A stretch of 64,000 bases of DNA, taken from contig JBCNJP010000018.1 of the NCBI GenBank assembly GCA_039602395.1, positions 2,108,001 to 2,172,000 on the forward strand. The letters run 5' to 3'. The notes beneath the pieces are model-generated. The model saw nothing but the letters and a program-made list of their open reading frames with translations. It was not told the DNA's origin and searched no databases. Each line of letters opens with the position of its first letter. The stretch's first letter is position 1. Shown here piece after piece: positions 11,020 to 22,952 of this stretch. Made by a program: the position numbers and the translations under genes. The DNA is from Deinandra increscens subsp. villosa. Taxonomy: Eukaryota > Streptophyta > Magnoliopsida > Asterales > Asteraceae.

Positions 11020-11525
11020 ATATTTTGCAAATCACCCATTTTAATAAATAAGTTTTCCACCAATACTCTATTGGGAAAAAAACTCTGGAAAACCAGTACC
11101 TGTCTTATGATTATCCGCCATTAACGATAATCTGGATAGTAATCACCAATAGACTCATTATTAATTAAATTAAACGAACAAGCTTTTAGACGTTATTTCA
11201 CTAATAAATATATAACTTTCTTTGATTTTGTTTGTAAATTTTATTAAATGAACACAACTACGTACACAGTAAAACGAACATATAAGAACTTAAATTGCTA
11301 TTTGCACCAACACATATCGCTAAACTACAATTCCCTTTAACAGCAAGTATAATTAGGGTTTTAAGAGAACTAAAGCGAACAGAACGAAACCTTATTTATA
11401 TTCGTTTATTAAGCATTAAATGTGTTCATTAACTGTTCACAAACACATAACAAATGCAAATTCTTGTCCGTGTTTGTTTGCTAATGAATTTAACTTGTTC
11501 ACAAACGTTTTATGAACCAATAGGT
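11020..11525. other. AT-rich spacer, nothing recognised
   Basis: AT-rich DNA between the Harbinger element and the left end of the old copia element. No coding frame or repeat boundary could be supported. Confidence 0.55.
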
Positions 11526-11646
11526 TGTGAATATTCACTGTATTGATCACCAAAATAATGAGTAAATGTCCCTATATATATCTATACAAGTTACATAATA
11601 AACCCTGCATTATACACAATATAACATGCCTATACATACTAATACA
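11526..11646 (-). repeat. Probable 3' LTR of copia-A
   Basis: On the minus strand a purine-rich, palindromic CTCCCGC...GCGGGAG tract is followed directly by TGTATTAGTATG, a typical LTR start after a polypurine tract. The low-coordinate end (TGTGAATATTC on the plus strand) is the nearest TG/CA boundary and is tentative. The partner LTR is not visible. Confidence 0.4.
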
Positions 11647-11652
11647 CTCCCG

Positions 11653-12025
11653 CAGTTCGAGCGGGAGGTAAGCGGACACTCAAACTGTCACTAAAGGACT
11701 GAAAGAGATGCCGAGGTAAGCCTTTATTGAAGATGTCGGCATACTGGTATTCCGAAGGGACATGAAGAACACGAATGTGACAAATACGAACTTTCTCACG
11801 AACAAAATGTATATCAATCTCAATGTGTTTGGTACGCTGATTTGTATCGGGTCGCTCGTGAGATAAACGGCTGACACGTTGTCACAATACACTAAGGTAG
11901 CAGAGCGAACCGGAACGTGAAGCTCAAACAAGAGGTTGCGTATCCAACTAACCTCAGCAATAGCATTAGCAATGCCTCTGTATTCTGCTTCGGCACTGGA
12001 GCGGGAAACTGTACTCTGTCGTTTG
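11653..12025 (-). pseudogene. copia-A RNase H, C-terminal part
   Basis: The minus strand reads KRQSTVSRSSAEAEYRGIAN near 12020-11960, then LVYCDNVSAVYLTSDP, and a degenerate tail. SSAEAEYRG and CDNVSA are hallmark RNase H motifs of Ty1/copia. The upstream half of the domain is at 22865-23060, on the far side of the inserted Athila element. Substitutions in the tail break the usual HIEIDIHFVREKV-like segment. Confidence 0.8.
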
Positions 12026-13780
12026 TGATGAACATCAAATTATACATATTTTTAGACCAAATATCTCTCACAAAACGGCTAAAATATGATCTGCTAACAT
12101 CAAAACAAGTCTGTTTTGTTTTCTTTTTAGTTTTTCAGGTTTAAAAGGGCAAAAATCACAAAAGGAACATATTATGATAAAAAAACAGAAGAAAAATATG
12201 AAGTTCCAAGATTTTCAGCCCAGCCTAAAGCATGCCTCGTGCCTAAGCCCAAAGCTTCTCTGACACACATCCGATTCGCACACCCCGTGCCCCTGAATCA
12301 GCACGCCCCGTGTAACTGTCCCTCTGACATGGCATGGCCCGTGCCACACTTGGCACGGCCGTGCCACTGGCACGGCCAGTGCGATGTCAGAAGCCCGATT
12401 CTCGAAAGATCTCACTAACATCAGCACGCCCTGTGCCAAACTAGGCACGGGCCGTGCCAAACTCCATGACCAGCCTATAAATACCGGCCTCCTCCCTCAT
12501 TTGCAAGTTGCTCAATTCTTTTCTTTCTCTCCTTTGTATTGAGTCATTTGGTATTTTCGAGTCTTGTAATCAAGTTTATAAGAACTTTAACTTAAGTAAG
12601 AATTTGTAAGCTTTTGTCTATGAAATCTTCTCGTTCTCTTAAGCAAATCATTAAAGTCATGCTTGGCTAAACTCTTATACTTACTTGGGAAGTAACAAAC
12701 CTTTGGTGGGTTGGTTAATGACCTTATAAGCTCGCTTAAGGTGTGTCTAATGACTTTATGAAAACCCTTTTTATTGAAAGTTTATTATTGATTTTCTGAA
12801 CCAAACGTGCTCTACGTATCACAGACCATTTGGGGAGTCAAAATCCTAAAGGCCGGACCTGTGACACCCGGTCGGGGGACGATGCATGATCCTGTTAAGG
12901 TGACTCGCGCCCCATGCTACATGATACGTTCGAGGTCCTTATGTCTATGTAAGCAAACTCGACTGTCACGCAAGTGCGGGCTGAAAGTATTTGGTTGGGA
13001 ATGGGGGTTGGTAATATTTTGTCACTTCACGGAAGCCGAGATGGTACGTGTTTGTGAACTTGGCTCTGGTTACGCCGGACGTACATGCGCGAGAGCGGTG
13101 TATGAAAGAAACGGACCTTAGTCCCTTAAAAAGATAATTTTCATAATAAAATAATCCGGCACGCAGGGTTGTTTCCCTGCTGGTTCATGACGGCGTGTCG
13201 AGTACGGTAAGTCAGCCGATTTGAGGGACCCCGTAACTAAGTGGCATTACACCATTATATTTGTTCACTAGCAACACAGTTCCCTCGGGATTCGTACTCC
13301 TCGTAGACGATCGACACTGGGAGAGTGAGTGATGCTAAGATTTCAGGCTAAGAGGCGGTCTAGTCTGTCTGCTAGTGAATAATCTTAAGAAAGTCTATAA
13401 GTACTCGTTCAACCATCTTCAACCACTGGTAAGTTCTCCCAAGTAACATTAACTTTGATTTACATTTCTCTAAAATACCATCTTATTACTTTTCTTTTAT
13501 TTTATTTTCTTTTTAAAATCTTTTCTTAAAACTAAAGTTTAGACCTGGCTAGATGATAACAGCGGACTGAGTATCCAGAGCTCTCACTTTCCATTGTGTC
13601 CTGATCGACCCCGATTCAACTTACCACTACTATACTGCCCACGATGGGTATACTTGCCCGTGTAATGTGGTGAAATAGTAGTTGTCAAGTAAATCAGGTA
13701 TTATAAATTTAAAAGCTTAAAAACTGCTAAAAAGGTTTGAAAAATATAGCCATATTTTATATACACCTCAGCACACACCA
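12026..13780 (+). repeat. 5' LTR of Athila-1
   Basis: TG...CA ends, with a TATA-like TATAAATA at 12476-12483. From that point to 13780 it matches 21567-22864 closely, which identifies the pair as LTRs. Upstream of the TATA box (U3) the two copies differ strongly. Short open frames in the R/U5 part recur in both copies only because the LTR is duplicated. Confidence 0.8.
12270..12470. repeat. GC-rich palindromic motifs in Athila-1 U3
   Basis: Variants of GCACG(G)CCCGTGC occur about seven times, for example CACACCCCGTGC, CACGCCCCGTG, GGCACGGCCGTGCC and GGCACGGGCCGTGCC. They sit directly upstream of the TATA box. The 3' LTR has two copies of CACGCCCCGTGCTAAACT in the same relative place. The position suggests protein-binding or methylation-sensitive promoter elements; this is inference. 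Confidence 0.6.
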
Positions 13781-13787
13781 AGCTTTT

Positions 13788-13806
13788 TGGCGCCGTTGCC
13801 GGGGAC
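13788..13806 (+). other. Primer binding site of Athila-1
   Basis: TGGCGCCGTTGCCGGGGAC lies 7 bases after the LTR end. It is the usual Athila/Tat primer site, thought to pair with tRNA-Asp. Confidence 0.85.
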
Positions 13807-13965
13807 ACAAACGAGGATTTGGAAAAAAGTCCAAGTTAGCAGCCTAGCCAATAGTTTAGATTAGTTTTTCTCTTTACTTAGCTAGCTTAGATTTTAATTT
13901 TGTTTATTTTTCTTGTAATTTTTCTATTTCTCTTCATCTATCTTTCTCTGAGAAATATTGCAAGG

Positions 13966-15161
13966 ATGGATACTAATCCGGAGGAATATTTCGGTTATAA
14001 TGATGGATGGTCTCAATCTGTTTGGTGCAGAATTTGCGGTGGTCCCCATTACTCCCGGGATCTGCTACATATTAGCACGAACGCCCGCGTTCTTGCGAGT
14101 GGATGAACCACCAGATGAGTCCCCCAGTCATCATTATAGTTCTTTTTCACAATCTCCGCTAAATAATAATTTTTGTCAAAATATTAATCAACCTGAGCTT
14201 AACCGAAATTACTGGCAAGAAAATATTAAAGCGCAAGATTTTGAAAATGAACCATCTACTTCAACTTCTACTTCTTGCTCCCATGATTTTTTCTTTGTCT
14301 GCATGAGATGTAATGAGCAAAACTCGCAAGGCACAAGCTTTGCTCACACACCACATACAGAAGAACCACCTTATATACGTCCTAAGTCAGATCTTGAAGA
14401 AACCACAGAAAGAATGTTAGAACATATAAAGGTTCTCGAGGACTACTTTAGTCGTATAAAGGAGGAGGAAAAGGAAGAAGTCATAATCAAGGAAGTTCTC
14501 CCAGATCCCATCATCCCAGCCATTATGTCCATTTCAACAAGTCCTGAAGCAAAGGAGTTGGACGCAACCCCTTCCCTTCAGATCCCAAACACCCAAGCCG
14601 ATGAACCAGTCAAGAAAACAGAAGAAATGCCCAGACCAGATGAGACGCCTGTCTCATCAACATCAGGTAATGGTAGGAGTAAAACCTCTTCCAACCCAGG
14701 TACGCATTTCTCCACCTTCTCTTGAAAGTCTTTCTAGTGTACCTACTAATGCTAGATTTTTCAAGGAATTGTTCACTTCACCTAAACTCGAAGAATTACA
14801 GCAAGTAATATTTACAAAAGAACAATCATTGCACTTTAGACAACTTTCTGATAAAAACTCTGTGCCATGCTTTATCAAAAAGAAAATACAAATTGCTGTA
14901 GTTGATGATAGTTTACTTGTAAATATGATGCCTACTATATTGCTTAATAAACTAGAGTTAGGAGAAATGACCCCTTTCTGCCTGCCGTTCATCCTCTCTG
15001 ATCGTTCTATCCGTCTATCCAAAGGAGTTGTCAAAGATGTCCTAATCCGTGTTAACGATGTTAACATCCCCTCTGATTTCGTCATCCTTAATGATACCCC
15101 TTTAGTCTTCGGAAGACCCCTCTTAGAAAACTTGGAGGTCCGTGATCAACCCGGACAATGA
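13966..15161 (+). pseudogene. Athila-1 CCHC-like leader protein and protease region
   Basis: The frame starts at ATG 13966 (MDTNPEEYFGYNDGWSQ) and carries a knuckle-like CRICGGPHYSRDC (C-x2-C-x3-H-x4-C), which is completed only across a one-base insertion near 14061. An acidic, Pro/Ser-rich linker follows. The protease homologue (about 14840-15150) has VPCFIKKKIQIAVVDDSLLV in place of the usual DLGSS active-site loop: the Asp is kept, the Gly is not. It continues LADRS-like LSDRSIRL and FGRPLLE. The large gag capsid domain expected before the protease is absent, because there is no room for it between the primer site and this region. Confidence 0.65.
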
Positions 15162-18100
15162 AGAAATGAGGCTACAACTCGGAGATCATAAGCTATCTGT
15201 AAAGATCGAAAGATCTCTCGGATATCCCGCTTCTGATGATCCTCCTTGGTTGCATGAAGTAGAAGAAGAAGAACTCACCCAGGAAGCCCTGGAAGAGGAG
15301 ACGAACCCATCTCCTATCTCCGATCACGCGACGCATGAGTCTATCCATTCTATCCATGCCAACCCAGAAGACGAAGATTCCAACAGCACGCCGGCAGCTG
15401 CGAATCAACCGACACTGGAACTGAAGGAACTCCCAGAACACCTGGAATACGCCTTCCTGGATGACGATCGCAACTCGCCTGTGATCATCTCTGCACGCTT
15501 AAGCCCACAAGAGAAGGAAGCATTACTCGCCATTTTGCGAAAGCACAGAAAGGCTATAGCATGGAAGCTATCGGATATCAAAGGAATAAGCCCATCGCTC
15601 TGCACTCACAAAATTCTAATGGAAGACGTGTATAAGCCCGTTGTCCAACCACAACGAAGGGTAAACCCCAACGTACAAGAGGTGGTAAAGAAAGAAGTTG
15701 TCAAACTTCTGGACGCTGGACTTATATACCCCATATCTGACAGCCCATGGGTTAGCCATGTTCAGGTGGTACCCAAGAAAGGAGGAATGACTGTCATCAC
15801 CAATGACAAAGATGAACTCATTCCTACTCGCACAGTCACTGGCTGGAGAGTCTGCATAGACTATAGAAGGCTAAATGACGCCACCCGAAAGGATCATTTT
15901 CCTCTGCCATTCATAGACCAAATGCTAGAGCGTTTGTCTAGATACATGTACTATTGCTTCCTCGACGGTTTTTCCGGATACTTCCAGATCCCTATATGTA
16001 ACATCCCAAATCCAAGATGAATATTCTAACCGAAACTCCCGAGGGTTGAATTACTAAGTTGTTATTTAATGAGAATATTTTAAAATGACGGATGATTAAC
16101 TTAAAAAATATAAGTTAATCTTAAGTCGGGTCGGTTGTGTTATCTCCCAAATTAGTTTTTGGGGTTAATATTGTTAAAGATAATGTAGTAGATGAGACTT
16201 TGACCCAAAATAATTAACATCTAAAGTGGAGGGGCTTATGTTGTATTTGTTCAAAGAAAAATTATGTGGAAGGGGTCAAATATGTAAAAATCGAAATTTT
16301 AGATATGAAAGGGGGTGGGGGTCGTGATTTTTGGTCAGAGAACAAGAAACCCTTGTGTTCTTGTGAAGTATGGCGACCAAGACCCAAATCCAAGCCAAAT
16401 CAAAGCTAAAATCCGAAATTTGAGGCTTTGCATGACTCAAATCTTCAATGGGTGGATTGTTATGAGTTAGAATCACCAAGTAGCCTTCAAGGTAAGAAAA
16501 CCTAACTCACTTTTATGTCTAAAATTCGTAACCCACTTTTGGGGTTATGAGAAAAGTTGATTAAAACATCAAATTGGTGGTTTTGTAGTGTTATTTGATC
16601 ATGACTATAGCTATATTAATGATAGTTGTGATGAAATTCCATAAACATGAGGTTGTATGTGAATTTCAAACATGATTAGTGAAGATATGAAATACTAGTT
16701 GAAGTATGTGATTAAAGTAGTTGAATGTAGATGAGAAAGATGAACTTTCACTATATTAAATGAAAGTTTTAATTTGTGATGAAGTAATTTGGATGATGAG
16801 TTGAAAGTATGCTTAAATGGGTTATACCCTTGGCTAGATAAGTTGTAAATTTTGTGTAAAAATTGCATGCACACCAAGTGTTTGATGAAATGCCTAAGTG
16901 AATTTAGATACTTGAATTCATGGTTAAATGTGGTGTAAACACTATATATAATCATGATAATTGAATGGGCATAATTATGATTTGCCAAGTATGTTTAACA
17001 AGTGAATTTGATGCATAAAGTTGTGAAATGGTGGGTTATGGTTAATAAGCATAACCCATGTAGTATTGAGTGCATAACTAATGGTACATGTAATATGTAT
17101 GTGTTAAATGTTGTTGAATATGTTGGTAATCATGTGTACACTTATGGAATTAGAAATCCTATGTTATATGCATGAATATGAGCTTAATAGGATGGTTTAG
17201 TTTTTGGATAGTTTGACTTTTAGAAGTCAAACGCCTAAAAATGAAGAAATTGACTTATATGGGAATTGACCCATAGTGTATAATAACCATGTTGTGAAAT
17301 GGCTAACTAGTCATCTTATGAGTGTAGAACATGGTAATGTTGATTGTTGATAAGCTAGATGGGAAGCTCGGAAACAAATGGGTCAAATGGAGAAAATGGC
17401 GACAAAGGCTCAAGTCAACTTTCAAGTAAGTATATCTTACACCATAGTTAGAGGATTACATGTTGTATGCCTAATATGACGTACTCATGTAATTATACGA
17501 TGAAAATGTAGGTGCTAAGAAAGTAAATGTTGGATATAAAGTACATGTGGGTGTTTAATAATATGCTAAGTCTAAATATGAAAATTAGACATATGAGCAT
17601 TTTATTTATGTTGAAATTATAAGATGTGATTGCAAAATGATTCTAAAGTCGTATTAGTTGAAGTGGATATTCCAACGATAGCAATTCTATATATTGAGTC
17701 GTTTTAATGATGTTGACGTGTGATACAGTAAGGGAATTACCCAAGTTGTAGGTTGAACTAATTACACAAATGACACTAGCAAATGGTGTCCATTGTGAAA
17801 AGGGAAGTGAAGGTATGGACTCATCGCTCTTGTTGCTATGTGCATAATCAAGGTATGTGATAAACTATGTTAATGGAGAAGTTGTCTAAATTGTTATAAC
17901 TAGCACGAATTGTTTATGATTGAAATGCTAGTAAAATAACCGTAAGGTAAGTTGCAAGTTGGAGTTGTCAAATAAAAGAGTGGAATTGATGGGATTTTAT
18001 GTATGAAAGTATGCTAACTAATAAAGGATGGAAATCTCAAAGTTTGTGGACACTTAGTTGTCCTTGCAAAGTGTCAATCATCTAAACGGGTCAACGGGTT

Positions 18101-21100
18101 GAAATATGGGGCAATGTTAAACTGATTATATTAGTGGTGGATTGATCTATTATGATGGATTAATATGTCTAAAAAAAGTGGTTGCAGGTGAGTTGGAAGG
18201 TACTCGGGTTGATCCCGAACCTTGGTTGCGGTGTATAAACCGGAAATCTGGAAAATAACTCAAAAACAGTGTAAAAACTGGCTAAGTATAGGATGCAGGT
18301 CAAAACGGACAGAATGTCGAAACGGCCGTTTCAGAATCCTGCACGGCCGTTTTGAGCTGCTGTTAGCAGTTTTTGTGATTTCTTTTTATATAGTTGTTGG
18401 TTACGTTTTGACCACTCGGGTCTAATTGAATGCTTAAAAATCATAAACACTAACATGTTGTCGGTGTTTATGGTAGGTCATGAATAGGAACTGGACGGGA
18501 TGCGATTAAGCTAAGGTAAACGTCATGAATAAGATTACAGATGCGATCAAGGCAATGTGAAGGACTGTACACGTGGAAGGATGACATAGAAGCTAAACTT
18601 TTTCATGACGTTATTGTCGGGTCTTGATCTGAAGCAAATAAAGTGAAATTTCAGGTCTCCGAATTGGATTGTACGTAAGAAGTGGTGGTTAGATCACTCT
18701 TTATACTAGTGATCAAACCATACACTAGAATTTAAGTTGAGTTGTTTTGAGTTAAATGGGTACATCAAGTGGGTGTACGTGTTGGTTTTAAATTAACCAT
18801 TGGACTATTTTCGGTTGTGGGATCACTTGTAAAGCAAGTGATTAAGTCATGATTTTCAAAAGTTGAGTTGTACTAGTTTTGTTGAAAAGTCTATGTACAA
18901 GTTGGTTTTTAAATCAATAGTTGCATTCCAATAAGTTAAGTTGTGGTCTTTTCTTTAAAAAAAAAAAACGGGACCTATTTTCCGCTGCAAACTATCCCAA
19001 TTGGGTGATTTTGTTCGAGGGTGTTACACTATAGATCCGTAAGATCAAGAGAAAACGACATTTACATGTCCATATGGCACCTTCGCCTACAGACGTATGC
19101 CTTTTGGCTTATGTAATGCTCCCGCCACATTTCAGCGTTGCTTGGTTGCCGTCTTCCACGACATAATCGAGAAATCCATGGAAGTATTCAGGGATGATTT
19201 TTTGGTTTTTGGCGACTCCACCACTGTCTACAAAATCTTAAGAAAATGCTTTCCCGATGCGAAGAGACCAACTTAGCTCTCAACTGGGAAAAGTGTCAAT
19301 TTTATGGTCCAAGAAGTCATAGTTCTTGGTCATAAAATTTCCCTAGCTGGGTTAGAAGTAGACAAGGCAAAGATAGACACTATCTCTCGTCTACCCCCAC
19401 CATCTTCCATCCGCGACATCCGCAGTTTTCTCGGACACGCAGGTTTCTACCGACGTTTCATCAAGGACTTCTCTAAGATCTCTAGGCCCTTGACAAAACT
19501 GCTGGAGAAAGAAGCAGTCTTCAACTTCGACAAAGACTGTAAGGAAGCTTTCTCCCTCCTGAAGGACAAACTTATCCATGCACCAATTATGAGCGCTCCA
19601 GACTGGTCTCTACCCTTTGAGTTCATGTGTGACGCAAGTGACTATGCTGTGGGGGCAGTATTAGGTCAACGGAAAGACAAGCACTTTCACCCAATTTACT
19701 CTGCCAGTAAAACGCTTAACGACGCCTAGGAAAACTATACAGTTACGGAAAAGGAGTTGTTAGCAGTGGTGTTTGCTTTCGATAAGTTCCATTCAGACTA
19801 TTGTTTTCGCGGATCACACAGCTATCAGGTACCTATTCAAAAAGCAAGACGCTAAACCAAGGCTCATCCGTTGGATTCTTCTCCTTCAAGAATTCGGCAT
19901 TGAGAAGGGATAAGAAAGGTGCTGAGAACATTGCCGATGATCACCTCTCTAGGCTTGAAAGCGATACTCAGTCCTCAGGAAGAGAAATAAACGAGAGGTT
20001 TCCGACAGAATACCTCGAAAGAGTTGACTCTTTTGTTGAACCCTAGTTTGCGGACATGGCAAATTATCTCGCAAGCGGCCTCGTACCTAGAGGGTTAACA
20101 CATCAATAGCGAAGAAAATTCTTCGCCGACGTTAAATATTTCATGTGGGGAGACCCATATCTCTTCAAGATATGCGTCGACCAACTTATCCGACGATGTG
20201 TCTATGGTTCCGAGACCACTAGCATCCTTAAACATTATCATTCTGGACCCTGTGGCGGCCATCATGGAGCCAACGTCACCGCACGAAAAGTCCTTGATTC
20301 TGGCTTTTACTGGACAACTCTATATCCAGGACGCTCACAGACTAGTACAGACCTGTGACGCTTGTCAAAGGACTGGGAACATCTCCTCGCGCAATGAGAT
20401 GCCCCAGAATTACATCCAAGTTTGTAAAGTCTTTGATGTATGGGGACTTGACTTCATGGGACCATTCCCAATTCGAGAGGGAATAAGTACATCCTTTTGG
20501 CCGTGGACTACGTCTCAAAATACGTTGAGGCTTAAGCTTTACCCACTTATAACGGCCGAGTAGTTGTCATATTCCTCAAAAAGTTATTCTCTAGATTCGG
20601 GACTCCAAGAGCCTTAATAAGCGCCAGAGGTACCCACTTCTGTAATCATCAAATGGAAAGAGTCCTGGCTCGGTATGGAGTAATCCATAAGGTTTCAACA
20701 TCCTACCATCCCCAGACAAATGGTCACGCTGAAGTAACCAACCGAGGTATCAAACGAATCTTAGAAAAAACGGTCGGTAATAACCGAAAGGATTGGGCTG
20801 ACAAGCTCGATAAAGCACTTTAGGCATTTCGAATAGCCTTCAAAAATCCAATTGGTACTACCCCATATAGAATTGTGTATGGCAAAGCTTGCCATCTCCC
20901 TGTTGAATTAGAGCACAAGGCTTATTGGACCCTTCGCACACTAAACATAGACCTTCAGAAATCAGGTCAAACTCGACTCGGTCAATTAATAGAGATCGAG
21001 GAATTACGTGGCCAAGCCTATGCCAACTCCAGCATCTACAAGGACTGAACCAAGAAGTATCATGATTCACGACTAAATAAGCTGAGAAGAATTCAAGAAG

Positions 21101-21348
21101 GAGATAAGGTTCTGCTATACAACTCCCATCTAAGATTGTTCCCTGGAAAGCTAAAACTCAGATGGACTGGACCTTACCAGGTGGTGCGTGTTTATCCCTA
21201 TGGTGCTGTTGACATACGCGATAAAGACGGATCTATATATAAAGTCAACGGCCATCGTCTCAAACTCTATGAAGAAATATTCGACCATAATGAAGAAAAC
21301 CTCCCTCTAGAGGGTGATGCACATAGTGTGTCAACGGGTCCGGCCTAG
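15142..21348 (+). pseudogene. Athila-1 RT, RNase H and integrase, broken and interrupted
   Basis: The RT starts in an open frame at 15142-16020 (HRKAIAWKLSDIKGISP, WVSHVQVVPKKGG, WRVCIDYRRLNDATRKDHF, FLDGFSGYFQI) and is cut at 15996 by a solo LTR. It resumes at 19029 with TFAYRRMPFGLCNAPATFQ and FRDDFLVFG (usually MDDF). RNase H follows (FLGHAGFYRRFI, FMCDASDYAVGAVLGQR, then a TAG near 19728). The integrase keeps [19 protein letters not shown] and [10 protein letters not shown] across several shifts. The C-terminal part at 21136-21348 reads LRWTGPYQVVRVYPYGAVDI. There are several stops (near 19036, 20044, 20821 and 21046) as well as frameshifts. Confidence 0.88.
15997..19028 (+). mobile_element. 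Solo LTR (chromovirus type), 3032 bp, inside Athila-1 RT
   Basis: It starts TGTAACATCCC and ends GGGTGTTACA, and is flanked by CTATA on both sides (15992-15996 and 19029-19033). TGTAACAYCCC...GGGTGTTACA ends are common in long LTRs of Tekay-type chromoviruses. The 3.0 kb contains no protein motif and no internal primer site or second LTR, so I read it as a solo LTR left by unequal recombination. Deleting it and one CTATA joins the RT reading frame exactly (FSGYFQIP followed by IDP). Confidence 0.85.
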
Positions 21349-22864
21349 GACCCAGAAATAAATTTAGGCCACTTATCCGTAGATTAAGAAATAAATAAAA
21401 AGTCAAAATCAAGAAAAGCGCAGTTTTTAGTTCAGCACGCCCCGTGCTAAACTGCGTAATCCCACATCAGCAATTACTCGCTTGTATATGATGTCCGACA
21501 CTTTAGCACGCCCCGTGCTAAACTACGTAATCCCACGTCAGCGACTCGGCTCATTTACACCCCTACTATAAATACCGGCCTCCTCCCTTATTTGCAAGTT
21601 GCTCGATTCTTTTCTTTCTCTCTTTTGTATTAACTCATTTGGTATTTTCGAGTCTTGAAATCAAGTTTATAAGAACTCTAACTTAAGTAAGAATTTGTAA
21701 ACTTTTGTCTATGAAATCTTCTCCTTCTCTTAAGCAAATCATTAAAGTCATGCTTTGCTAAACTCTTATACTTATTTGGGAAGTAACAAACCTTTGGTGG
21801 GTTGGTTGATGACCTTATAAGCTCGCTTAAGGTGTGTCTAATGACTTTATGAAAATCCTTTTTATTGAAATTTTATTATTGATTTTCTGAACCATACGTG
21901 CTCTACGTATCACAGATCATTTAGGAAGTCGAAATCCCAAAGGCCGGACCTGTGACACCCGGTCGGGGACGATGCATGATCCGTTAAGGTGACTCGCGTC
22001 CCATGCTACATGATACGTTTGTGGTCCTTATGTCTATGTAAGCAAACTCAGTTGTCACGCAAGTGCGGGCTGAAAGTATTTGGTTGGGAATGGACGTTAG
22101 TAATATTTTGTCACTTCACGGAAGCCGAGATGGTATGTGTTTGTGAACTTGGATCTGGTTACGCCAGACGTACATGCGCGAGAATGGTGTATGAAAGAAA
22201 TGGACCTTAGTCCCTTAAAAAGATAATTTTCATAATAAAATAATCTGGCATGCAGGGTTGTTCCCCTGCTGGTTCATGACGATGTGTTGAGTACGGTAAG
22301 TCGGCCGATTTGAGGGACCCCGTAACTAAGTGGCATTATACCATTATATTTATTCACTAACAACACAGTTCCCCGGGGTTCGTACTCCTCGTAGACGATC
22401 ACCTGGGAGAGTGGTGACGACTAGATTTTAGGCTAAGAGGCAGTCTAGTTGCCTGCTAGCGAATAATCTTAAGAAAGTCTATAAGTACTCATTCGACCAT
22501 CTTCAACTACTAGTAAGTTCTGCCAAGTAACATTAACTTTGATTTACATTTCTCTAAAATACCATCTTATTACTTTTCTTTTATTTTATTTTCTTTTTAA
22601 AATCTTTTCTTAAAACTAAAGTTTAGACCTGGCTAGATGATAACAGCGGACTGAGTATCCAGAGTTCTCACTTTCCATTGTGTCCTAATCGTCCCCGATT
22701 TAACTTACCACTACTATACTGTCCACGATGGGTATACTTGCCCGTGAAATTTGGTGAAATAGTGGTTGTCAAGTAAATCAGGTATTATAAATTTAAAAGC
22801 TTAAAAACTGCTAAAAAGGTTTGAAAAATATACCCATATTTTATATACACCTCAGCACACACCA
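21315..22864 (+). repeat. 3' LTR of Athila-1
   Basis: The right boundary (CACACACCA, 22864) is certain from comparison with the 5' LTR. The left boundary is tentative: TGATGCACAT after the purine-rich CTAGAGGG matches 9 of 10 bases of the 5' LTR start. TATAAATA lies at 21567-21574. U3 differs from the 5' LTR in length and sequence, while the last 1.3 kb aligns throughout. The end of the integrase frame would overlap the LTR by about 35 bases. Confidence 0.65.
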
Positions 22865-22952
22865 GTTTCGAAGACCAAGAAAGCAAATTATCACCCATAA
22901 AAATGCACCAGTTTGGAAGACCAAGAAAGCAAATTATCACCCATAAAAATGC
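22861..22952. repeat. Tandem duplication of 46 bp across the Athila-1/copia-A junction
   Basis: Two 46-base units (22861-22906 and 22907-22952) both start ACCAGTTT and end AAAAATGC, with one difference (GTTTCG against GTTTGG). ACCA is the end of the Athila LTR and the rest is copia-A RNase H (reading WSSK on the minus strand). The duplication therefore happened after the Athila insertion. Confidence 0.85.

Larger units (their letters stand above)
12026..22864 (+). mobile_element. Athila-type Ty3/gypsy element (Athila-1) inserted in copia-A
   Basis: The element starts TGATGAACATC after the target sequence GTTTG (12021-12025) and ends CACACACCA at 22864. GTTTG recurs at 22911-22915 inside the second unit of a tandem duplication, while the copy touching the LTR reads GTTTC. 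Two related LTRs, an Asp-tRNA-type primer binding site, protease, RT, RNase H and integrase remnants are present in gypsy order. The RT is interrupted by a 3032-bp solo LTR. Many stops make the polyprotein unusable. Confidence 0.88.

Noticed and set aside
12807..13121. Open frame of 104 residues in the Athila-1 5' LTR, with a partner at 21989-22210
   Set aside because: The two frames resemble each other only because they lie in the duplicated LTR; no domain is recognisable and each is damaged relative to the other.
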